In this document: positions 40,478 to 50,429 of the stretch, one piece after another
How the letters are laid out: each line of letters begins with the position of its first letter
Numbering within the stretch: the stretch's first letter is position 1
Source of the DNA: Batillaria attramentaria
Lineage: Eukaryota > Mollusca > Gastropoda > Batillariidae
Reading direction: 5' to 3'
Length of the DNA: 64,000 nucleotides
Assembly (NCBI GenBank): GCA_018292915.2
Contig: JACVVK020000223.1
Span: 960,001-1,024,000 of the forward strand
The notes under the pieces: model-generated
The model's database searches: none
Told to the model about the DNA's origin: nothing
Seen by the model: the letters and a program-made list of their open reading frames with translations, nothing else
Made by a program: the position numbers and the translations under genes

Positions 40478-41466
40478 AGAAAACTTTAACGTTGTAATTT
40501 TCTCAGAATCTACAAACAGCAGGGACACCAAACTTGGCATGCTGATAGACAACCGCAAGACCTTTCAAAACATATCATTTTGAATGACCTTGACTCAAGG
40601 TCAAGGTCACTAAAGCTCTCTGTTTGAAAATTTTACATTGGCATTTTCTCGTAATCTACAAACACCAGAGGTTTTAGACTTTGTATGATGATAGACATCC
40701 ATAAGAACTTTACAGATATACATGTGTTCAGTGGCCTTGTGTCAAGGTCAAGGCCGTACAAGCTATTTTTGTGAAACCTTAACATTGGCATTTTCTCAGA
40801 AACAACAAACAGCAGAGGTGCCAAACCTGGCGTGCTGATAGACAGTGATAAGACCTATGCACACATACCATCTTAAATGATCTTGACTCAAGGTCAAGGT
40901 CATTAAAACAGTTTGGAATCTGTTTGGAAATTTTACATTTGCATTTTCTCAGAATCTAGAAGGATCAGAAGCCTCAAACTATGTGTGATGATTGTCATTG
41001 GCAGCACCTTTACAGACATACCTGTGTTCAGTGACTTTTAGTCAAGGTCAAGGCCATGCAAGCCTTTTTTTGGAAACTTTAACCTTGGCATTTTGTCCAT
41101 AACAACAAACAGTAGTGGCACCAAACGAGGCATGATGATAGACAGCAATGAGACCTACCTTTCTGAATGACCTTGACTGAAGGTCAAGGTCATTAAAGCT
41201 GTCTGTTATGAATTTTAACATTACTGTTTTCGGGGGAACTACAAATACTAGAGGCATCGAACTTGGCATGATAATAGACATTGATGAGATCTCATTTGAA
41301 TGACCTTGACCAAAGTCAAGGCCATACAAACTGTTTCGGGGAAAATTGTAATATTGCCAAGGACTCAGAGCGCCAGAGACACTTTACTTGGCATGATAAT
41401 GGATAGTAATAAGAGCTTTACATACATACTCTTGTGAATGACCTTGACCTGTGTCACAAGGGAGCC
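40359..41466. mobile_element. Helentron/pearl-like element: inverted ends around seven ~142-bp tandem repeats
   Basis: GGCTCCCTTGTG (40359-40370) and its inverse CACAAGGGAGCC (41455-41466) bound a (CTGT)n(TG)n tract and a tandem core. The core repeats a module reading TTTTCTCAGAA, CAAACAGCAG, GATAGACA and TGACCTTGACTCAAGGTCA at roughly 40589, 40731, 40880, 41031, 41167, 41300 and 41436. Spacing is about 133-151 bp. No ORF. Short inverted ends with a minisatellite core resemble oyster pearl or Helentron non-autonomous elements. Confidence 0.6.
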
Positions 41467-41667
41467 GTGGAGGCTTCTGCCTTTCTAGTTTTTAGTACGT
41501 ATGTAGTTGTATGTAATTGTGTTTATTTATTTATCAACAATGATGTATTTTATCTTCTTTATTGATGACTGAATGTTCAGCAGGCTGCAAGATGAAAGGC
41601 CTTTCAAGGACAATAAATATATATTGTATTGTGTCAGATATAATCAAAGCTCTAGCGTGCGTGCGCG

Positions 41668-41672
<5 letters not shown>

Positions 41673-41738
<66 letters not shown>
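41673..41738. repeat. (GC)n(AC)n microsatellite
   Basis: GCGCGC followed by a pure AC run of about 60 nt, just after a retroposon-like AATAAATATATATTGTATTG (about 41612). Confidence 0.9.
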
Positions 41739-41740
<2 letters not shown>

Positions 41741-41879
41741 CCGGACACCCTACTCAAATCACTGCATTTTTCTTCCGAACATTTTGTTGAACCACCGTAG
41801 TTGTCTTTACAGACGAACTCGCCGCGGCTGAAGCCCTGTACGGCCTGAGTTTACTTTTTAGTACCCGCGCTTCATTTGC

Positions 41880-42517
41880 TGGCCGAGCCCGGCCGCTCGC
41901 TGGAATGGTCTGTGGGAGGGAAGGGACTGAGGGAGGAGAGAAGTTGACTTGCCTCTGTCGTCAGGCTGTCTTTAAACCACGCGGCGTGCGCTCCAGCCTG
42001 ACACAGGTGTGAGACCGGACACACGACACCTGCGGAGAGAGAGTCACACCTGGAAAAATTCCCTGGCAATTCCGATGCTTTTTGCCAAGACCCGGATGTG
42101 ACGGTGGCAGAGACTGAAGCGTTTGTTCCAAAAGTATCTGAAGGACTGGAAAAAAGTGTGACTTTTTCATTTTGCCTTTATGGAGTGAAGTGAGAGGGGC
42201 AGATGCGAAGCTGTGCGCGTGAAAATCTACACTGTTTCAGCTGAACTACTGATTTGTCATTTTTGAGAAGGAAGAGCGGGTGCAAGACGCCAAGGGACGG
42301 AAACTGACTTGATGTCTTTAGCTGATTACTGTAAAATGAAAGTGCGCGATATTAGAAAGACAACACGTGTGCTTTAAGGACTGCTGTCTTCCTCTTGCGC
42401 ATAGAGGGAGTTTTTGGCTGGATGCCAAGCCAAAGTGTTTAGCAAAGTGTTAATCCTAATCAGTGGCTCGCATCTTCGTTATGGTTCAATGCTCTTGGTA
42501 CTGCAGTGCTTGAAAAG
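41880..42517 (+). promoter_or_regulatory. Probable 5' UTR exon and promoter of the LIM-domain gene
   Basis: CG-containing DNA ends at GAAAAG followed by donor GTAAGA at 42518. The next usable plus-strand acceptor with a start codon is the LIM gene exon at about 46672, giving an intron of about 4.1 kb. The exon is inferred from the donor and from the lack of other candidates. Confidence 0.35.
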
Positions 42518-42955
42518 GTAAGATCGTGTTACAACTCTCTATATCCCCCCCCCCCAGCTACCCCCCCCCCCCCACACCTCTACTTTACGTGACCTCCAAA
42601 TGCCAGCTTTCGCTGCAAATTCACCTCTAGACTACCCATCTCAAAAAAGGCCCGAAGAATAATTGTCCCACTTTTTGTATACATTGTACACGTCTTCCGT
42701 GAATGCTTCTATTATGACCGGAATGTCACCTTTCATGCGGACGTATTCTTGGCACACAATACAAGCCCCTGTTGTTGGACATTTTGTTTGGAAAAGGAGT
42801 GTATGAAGTGTAATTAGGCGTGAAGCGTGTCGCTAGAGTACTAAGAGCTTGTCCCTCAGATTAAAGCCAACCTTCCAAGCTTGTAGACTTACACACGCTG
42901 AGAGGGCGCGCAGTCGAAAGCACGCCTTTGAGTCTGAATGTCATGGTGTCACCAA

Positions 42956-43023
<68 letters not shown>

Positions 43024-44537
43024 GGCTTTTACGATGTGCGCTAAATTCCGTAGCGCTGGAGTCTTGACAGAGTGAAATATTTTCTCGGTCGCGTTCGTCA
43101 CTGTCCAAAGCAGGTCACGGCCGCGGAGAAACCTCCACTTTCATATTTATAACTGTCTCCGTTTGCTGGTGTCATTTTGTAGGGAACGCCCTTTTCACTA
43201 GTTTATAATAAGGACAACATTACCGTTTATACCGACTGTGAAGATCCTGCAATGAAAGAGAAAAGGTGGGGGGAAAAAACCCCAGCAACACTATATTCAA
43301 AGTTGAAGGGTCCTGATACGAAATTTGATGTGTATTCATTCATATAAAATAATGACCGTCTTACGTGCTTGCGCGGTGTAAAGCCACAACTAACTGACTG
43401 ACTGTTTAACGCACAGGTAGCTTCGCACACGTTTTTTTTTTTTCGTTATTCTCTTACTCCCCCCCCCCCCCCCGCCCCCCACACGCATACGGCTCCCCCC
43501 GCCATCTGCATTCCCTCCCCCCTCTCCTTCCCTCTCTGTACCCCTATGTTTCACCCCTGTAGCAAAGGTAGTTTCAAGCAAACTGAGAAACATTTCTATG
43601 TCGAACCTTACTTATTTCAAAATAATCTTACCACCGCGGTTATCGCCCTACTGACTTTCTCGAACAAAACGTAGTTGTCTGAGTTACCTTTACCCTTTTG
43701 TGCATTTTCTGTTTCACCACTATATGATACAGTAACATTGTCCGTCTGTAAGAGTCAAGTTAAACGGACTAATTCCATCGTTGCCGAGACAACTTATGTT
43801 TTGGAACAGTTTCGCTCTCAAGTGCGTCTGTACTCTCGAAATACTCTATCTTGTTGATTAGTACAGCTTTTGATGCGATGCAATGTTGTTTACACTTTGC
43901 GCGAGCGGTCCGGCGAACAATCACATTCTACGACGGTTACATTTTTGGAGCGCTCAGTGTGGTCGCTGCGTCATCGAGTACGCATCTGTTGGCTCAGTGC
44001 CAGTATTGCAGACGCTGTCACTGTCCAGATGTCTAAGTGGTGTGATGATAGATACCACGAAAACAGTTCAGAAAGATCTGTGAGCATAAAAATGCCGGGT
44101 ACCTTTAAAAAGTGGGCGCACGAGACAAGCAATGAACGGAGACAGTGTATGTGAATGGGAATGTGGGGGGAGGGGGTCGGGGAGAGGGGGGGGGGGGGGG
44201 GCGGGGAGAGGGGTACAAGACGCTGTAAAACGCTTTGCGGGTTTGTGCATTTGCGGTAGTAGTAGCTCGGACAGCTCTCAAGAAAACCACCAGGCATGTG
44301 GAAATGTAAAAGGTGGTCGTGCCCGGTCTAGACTGATTTGTGGAGGCGACATTTGTTATATGTTTTTCTTTCATCAAGTCATGCGCCGCCTGTTTTACAG
44401 GGTGACTTGATTTGTCCGCTCTCAGATCATGCCATGTCCAGAAAAGGAGTACATTGTAAAGAGTACATGAACTACACCAACGCTCGTTCATGTCCTCGCG
44501 GCTACGGCTCAGTGTAGGCGCCACGCTGCTTCACAAG

Positions 44538-44865
44538 CACAGACGTATAGAGATAGACGCACCACCGCACGCTGCCACCGCTGCTTGCGAGTGTCGCTAC
44601 GCGTCGGCCATCTTGCTGATACCACTTAGAGGCTCTGTGTATAGAACGCCTCGTTCGAAATACAAAGTTCTTTAGAAAGACGTCATCAGAAATGTGACGG
44701 AAGATAAAGCGGACCAATGCTATGCGCGCTATGTAAATAGCTGATAGCGTCTGGCCAATGCTATGCGCGCTATGTAAACAGCTGGCATTTCCAGGTATTA
44801 GCAAGATGGCGCGCGGCGGCGACACTTTTCCGACACCGCGGTGCGTCTAGATCTATACGTCTGTG
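44538..44865. mobile_element. Foldback MITE of 328 bp
   Basis: CACAGACGTATAG starts the left arm and its inverse CTATACGTCTGTG ends the right. The arms continue imperfectly for about 90 bp (TAGACGCACC, GTGTCGC, GCCATCTTGCT.ATACC). The centre has two copies of CCAATGCTATGCGCGCTATG spaced 41 bp apart (44714 and 44755). Confidence 0.65.
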
Positions 44866-45353
44866 TTCACAAGCCGGGGTGGGTGGAAGGGTGTTTGGGA
44901 ATTTAACGTCCTTTACCATCGCGCATAGGTGATATCAAAGACGGGTCATAAGAAACCCCCAAAAGTTTCTTGTTCTCTGGTAGGGAGAGAACTTGTGCCT
45001 TTGCTTTTGCCAAACTTCGTGTAGGAGGAACAGGCTTGAGTAATAAACTATCATATGTAAGAATGTGAATTTTTTTCTCGGCTGAAGCATAGTGCAGAGC
45101 CACGCTGAACTGAAACGGGACTCACAGATATGTGTGGTAGTGTTTAATATGTAAGAGCAATCTCTTGTTCTGTGACCCGTTTTTCTGCAAGACATTAGTT
45201 GCTTGTTTTCAGTTTGGTACGACATACGATTTCAAGTTGTTAGCTTAATAGTTTCTGATGAATCCAGCCCGTTCTGCGAACTAGCCTTGCCTCTCTGTGG
45301 TTGATGACGTAGGCATGTTTAGGAGGACTTCGTATGGAGGACTTCGCTGAGCA

Positions 45354-45756
45354 AAGGCCCGATGCACACGAGCGTCAGCGTCAGCACCATGAAGCAAGCA
45401 GCAAAGGCTGTCTTGCATCATACGCCTCGCGTGAGCGCGTGGTGTGCGCCGTTTGCATGCACACTTGGCTTCGGCGTCATTCGCCTGCACGGCCTGTTCG
45501 CTGAACCCACACTGCACGCGCTGACCCACACTGCTTTCTGATTGGCTGAAACCAAGTCTGCAGCGCGGCGTCAGCAGCAGACATAGGACATGTTCTATAC
45601 GCGGCGTCAAAGGATTCCGCCGCCTGGCATCATTGATGCCGTTGCCTGTCGCCAGGCGCCGATGTCATGCACACGTGGCGGCGCCTTGAAACTGTCGCCG
45701 GGAGTCAGATCCGCCGCTCGGCATCATGACGCTGACGCTCGTGTGCATCGGGCCTT
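45354..45756. mobile_element. 403-bp MITE with perfect 30-bp TIRs
   Basis: The first 30 bases (AAGGCCCGATGCACACGAGC then GTCAGCGTCA) recur exactly inverted at the right end. Inner GGCGTCA blocks also pair. No ORF of note. The GGCCCGATGCACAC type of end is seen in Harbinger- and hAT-like MITEs; the superfamily is not settled because the TSD is unclear. Confidence 0.75.
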
Positions 45757-46050
45757 ATGCATGCAGCCTTTTTATTGCATCAGCGCCTGCCACCCAAACC
45801 TGTCGTTTTCATTACTCCCTGTCATGCGCCCTTTCAGGCAAGGCATGGAGTGTGGCCGTAATGTTTTCTCTCCTGGGTCGGTGCCAGGACACACACCGGC
45901 ATAGTGGTTGTATAACATGGAACTTGTGGACTTCCACGCGTAACCCGAGTGTTTCCTCAAGCAGAGTTTGCCGTGGCCGTGATTCCTGCTTCTTGACTGA
46001 CCACTTATTCCGGCTTGTGGATCCAGCAAGTCATTTGCCCCGTCATGCAG

Positions 46051-46051
46051 G

Positions 46052-46129
<78 letters not shown>
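46051..46129. repeat. (AC)n microsatellite
   Basis: A pure AC run of about 79 nt. Confidence 0.95.
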
Positions 46130-46130
<1 letters not shown>

Positions 46131-46244
46131 TTTATGTTGTCAGCGTTCGTACCAAGGGTACATCATCTTTCTTCTTCTTCTTCAAACGGCTGACGTATTT
46201 TAAAAGCTATGAAGCGCGATAGTCAGTCAGATGCGCCGTGTAGT

Positions 46245-46312
46245 TACCCGTGTTTGATATCACCCATACGTGGTGGAATAGGACGCTAAACTACCAAACA
46301 CCCACCAACCAA
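46245..46312 (+). mobile_element. SINE 3'-tail fragment
   Basis: GATATCACCCATACGTGG, then TGGAATAGGACGCTAAAC and CAAACACCCACC, match the tail of the SINE at 32081-32257 and of the copy at 51975-52106. Confidence 0.5.
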
Positions 46313-46681
46313 TGTAGTCGTCGTTTAAACTATTTTATGCCCAAACCACGACACACGGAGTACGGGCCTTGTTTTAAGTGTTTTTACTTTGCAGGTTTCC
46401 TGCTTAGCTATTGCCTTTCAACCTGTGATTCCAACATTGTCTGAAACAACTTGTTACGCGGAAAGCAATCACTCGGAGGGGTCCCGCTTGTAAGTTATGA
46501 CACTTGAAACGCGGCTGACGATGAACTTCACAAATTCATGCGGCTTGTAGCAACGGTAGCATCTCGACACTGACCATCCCCAAATACCGCAAGTACCCAG
46601 ATGTGTGTACCATCACTGCCACCCGACCATCTTTCGACTGACCCTCGTTTCACTTTCTTCTTGTGTTTCAGATACTGAAGG

Positions 46682-48131
46682 ATGAGTCGTCTGTCGCGCT
46701 CAAGCTCGGGGGCCGGGCACCACTCTACACCCAACCCTGGGGCCACCTCGGTATGGGTCGGCTCTCACCCTCCCCAGAACGGCACCAACGCCCACCCACT
46801 CTCCCACCAAATGGCCGCACTGCGCTTCAGCAACGATGATGGCAGGGATTTAAACTCTCGACCCAGCGGACACAAACAACATCGCAGCAGCGTCAGCTCT
46901 ACCTCATCAGACAATTTGACGTCACCGGGCGAGGGCCAGTACTTTGTGGTGTCCGTGCGGGACTCGACCTCCAGCGCTGAAGGTGACAGTGGTTATAACG
47001 GCAGCGCCAATTTCTCGCCGACTTCGCCCAAAGCTGGGTATTCTTCGGGCGCCGGGAACGTTCAGAATCATCTAGGATCTTTGCCTTCGCTCAAATCGCC
47101 TGTAGGGGGCGACCAGTATCAACTACCACCGAACTACCTCCAGCAATCCGGTATTGCCAACATGTACTCCTCTACAGGAATTCTCCCTTCTGCCAGCAGC
47201 TTTGGAGTTCTTCCTCAGGCAGTGTACAGCCCGCAGCAGCTGGCCCTCCAACAGTCCTTGGCGTCGCCCACCTCGCTCAGCCCGGACTTTCTGGCTGCCG
47301 CCTTAGGACAGCCTGCTCTTCACGAGCCACAACCTTTGTACTCGTCCTTGCCTTACCTCGGGCAGCCCGTGGACATCAACGCTTTGACCGCCGCCATGGC
47401 CGCCAGTCAACCCCTCTTGTCTCCATTACAATCACCAACGTCACCAGTGTTCATGTCCCCGACCTTCACCTCACCACTGCCGACCTTGCCTCTCTCGCCT
47501 CCAGCGTATCCTACAGCAACTGCCGGAGTTCCGTTCTCCCAGAGCTCCTTCCACGTCAACTCCCCACCTCCCCTTCTGAACGGAGTCCATTCGCAAACGC
47601 CTCTCGCTCCTGGCGCGACGCCTACGACCTACGGCAGTCCATCAGCCGACTTCAGCGCCCGCAAACGGAGCAACATTAGCACGGGGTCCCTGGAGCAGGC
47701 AGACGACCAGACCACCTCAGGGGTTGGGTCTTCCGTCCCCTCCACCCCTTCTGATTCCTCCCCCACCTCCCCACAGTCCGAACATCACGACCACCACCCA
47801 CTATCAACCCACGCGACGCACGTGCAGACAGTTGGTGTGGAGCCTTGCTATGACCGGCCTGCAGATAAAGATGCCTGTCTGCGGTGCGGGAAGAAGGTAA
47901 GTCAGGAGAGTATGGTCTGGAATAACTGTTATGCTCAAATAATTACGTCAGGTCGTCATCGTTTACATTTATTGCTGAAAATTCTCCGATTCTGTCATTG
48001 TTGGCCCTCACATAGGTCATACAGCTGTAATTTCGGAACAAAACACTCCACCGGAGAAAAAAAAAAAACCAACTCAAAACACACACACACACACACACAC
48101 ACAAACAACACCAAACAGAAGACCCCGGCCC

Positions 48132-48186
<55 letters not shown>

Positions 48187-49460
48187 CTTTCTGTGACCGT
48201 AATCTATAATCTATATTCATTTAGCGACTTATCTACTTTTAAAATCGTATTTGTCGAATATCGTATCGTATTGAGTTAAGGCTGTCTTTTACATCTCAGG
48301 TTGTCAGTGTAAATCAGGGAAATGGCGTCCTCGTCGTAGAATTTTAGCCACTTGGCAAGTCTGCAGACGTATTCCGACTGAGATACTGCTGCCGCAAAGA
48401 ACATTTCACGAGCTGTCTGCTTTTGCTCTCAGGTGTACGCCATGGAGAAAGTGGGGCCTGTGAAGGACGCGCTGTACCACAAGACGTGTTTCACGTGCGC
48501 CGTGTGCCGCACCAAGCTGACGCTGCACAACTTCCACCACAGCGACGCCGACATGGCAGACCTGCACGTCTATTGCCACTCTCATAAACCCGCCGCCCGC
48601 GCCAACCCTGTGGATTCGTCTTCAGTGGGAATCCAGCGAGCTCTTACCGTCCCCAGACTTGGCAGGTACGTTACACAACTTCTCCTTCGGCGTTCCCTGG
48701 GGGAAAAAAAATCCGTCAGATGAGTAGACTGGTAGTGGTGATCGTAACAAAATAACTGAGGCGTTTGTTATAGTGGGTTTGCGTGTGAGCTCGCCGCCCC
48801 GGCCCTTATACTCGCGGGCTTTCTTGTTGGAGCTGAGTGTCGTTTTCAGTTTGTATCGCTTTTGTTCTGAGTTCACTTGCATCCGGGGAGACCGCGACAA
48901 ATAGCTGGTACAGTCAGTGTAGACCATTGGACAGTCAATGTTTGGTTCGTGGGTATGATTCAGTCCCGACTGGGGTCCAAAAGCATGATTGTGCTGGCTT
49001 TTCTCCCGCCTTCTGTCACATGTTACCCATACTCATTGTTGAACAAGAAAACGGCTTTTCTCTAGCCGAAGCCCTACGACAACACTTTTGGTGATCTTGA
49101 AGTTTTACGTCCCCGCCTCCAGGGGAGACGGATTAGCGACTAAACTACGACACTTCATTTGCCAGGGTCTGTATACTCCTCTCATTTCTCCCATTTGTAA
49201 TCTTGCTACACAGGATAAACGATCAGATCCGGGGCGGCCCAGAAGCCAGCAAGCACGTGCACCTTGACTCCAACGCCGTCAGCATCCGATCCGCCATGTG
49301 CGCGCCCGCCCCCACCCTGCAGACCTCCATCAAGACGAGGGAGGGCGCGTGGTTCCGGGAACAGCGGAAGTCGGAGACCATGCCCCCTGAGGACGTCGTG
49401 AAGCATGATGGGAAACAAAAGCAATACCAAGGCAGCAGATCTCTGTACATTGACACTTGA
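46682..49460 (+). CDS. Single-LIM-domain protein with long disordered N-terminus
   Basis: Three coding exons: 46682-47896 (405 codons), 48433-48665 and 49214-49460 (stop TGA). Phases agree and give 564 aa. The ATG (AAGGATGAG) directly follows a TTTCAG acceptor. Residues 1-390 are Ser/Pro/Gln-rich and disordered, with many SP and TP sites. One complete LIM domain has C399, C402, H421, C424, C427, C430, C453 and H456. Exon 2 ends inside it, after CLRCGKK. The tail has SSSVGIQRAL, VPRLGRINDQIRG, VSIRSAM and WFREQRKSETMPPEDV. From memory this LIM-plus-tail pattern resembles the N-terminal part of hillarin / LTD-1, but the transglutaminase-like domain is absent. LIM domains bind proteins, often at cytoskeleton or junctions. 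The specific function is not known. Confidence 0.82.
48078..48186. repeat. Two (AC)n microsatellites in LIM-gene intron 2
   Basis: AC runs at about 48078-48103 and 48134-48184, separated by AACAACACCAAACAG. Confidence 0.9.
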
Positions 49461-50397
49461 ATTGTCGGAGAAAAAGTAAGACAGTTCGGTATTGAATTGG
49501 GTATGTCACTTCGACCAGACGGTGATATCATATGTGGGGTAGCTTTGTTTTGGCAGAAGTGGGCAGACTTGGCGTCAGAGACACTTGCAAAACTGAGCAA
49601 CACCGTCACGGTTAATTATTTCTGTGTCAGTCAAATTTGGGCTGTCGGACCAAACCTGCAAATGCAAAACAAATCGCACACAGATCATCTGTTCTGGTAC
49701 ACATAGAAGCAAAAGCGTATGTAGTCTTCAGTGACAATGAGAAAAAAAAACAACAACAACAAAACATGGCCGCCACAGTTCTACCCGTCATATTCAAAAT
49801 GGGCCTAAGTGTCTGTCACATGCATGACGCTTTGCCAAAACGACGGTACAAATGTGTTACCTGTTCTCTGAGGATTATTGAGAAGTTAGGGCACGTGACT
49901 GGTTGTTCAAAAGGTTTCGTCAGTTCTGGGGCGTGCCAGAGGACCTTCTGTGCAATGTATTTTGTTGAAGGAGACATCCTAAATGACTTGGAGCAGCATG
50001 TGCAGCCTAAGCATGCGTAGGGATAAGGAAACCAACACTCGAAAAGTTTGCATGTTGTAAAAGGGCAGAAGACTGAAAGGAAAAAAAAAACTCACAGAAA
50101 AATCAGAAGAATCCTTCGAAAAGAGAACGACTGAAAGTCGTTTTTTTTTTTCTCCAATTATAATTAATTACGTGGGGTGTGGGGGTTCGGAAGGGGTTGG
50201 ATATGGGGTTGGGCAGAACGTCTACTGCACAAAACCTCAGCTTTACATACCTCTATGCGTAATTTATGCATATACTTTGTGTGAAAATGTATACTTGTTC
50301 ACAGAAACCGAAGCGCGGTGCCACATTGAAGTTCCTTGTTACATTCTGTTCACATTCGATTACATTTTCAAGCGTCGAGGCAGCATTTGTGCGGAGC

Positions 50398-50403
50398 AAT
50401 AAA
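50398..50403 (+). terminator. LIM-gene polyadenylation signal
   Basis: AATAAA lies 938 bp after the LIM-gene stop. The 3' UTR between has no repeats except short A and T runs. The transcript end is inferred at about 50420. Confidence 0.55.
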
Positions 50404-50429
50404 CGATGTTGACTGATTTATTTCACTGA

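Larger units (their letters stand above)
42518..46671 (+). other. Inferred first intron of the LIM-domain gene, repeat-filled
   Basis: Contains poly(C) tracts (42546-42571, 43459-43475), GA repeats (42958-43020), a poly(G) tract (about 44186-44201), two foldback MITEs, SINE tails at 44874-44950 and 46245-46312, and (AC)n at 46051-46129. No convincing exon. Confidence 0.45.

Noticed and set aside
46682..48196. Continuous 504-codon plus-strand ORF
   Set aside because: The last ~100 codons run through the GTAAGT donor at 47897 into intron and AC repeats. The LIM domain only completes when spliced to 48433.
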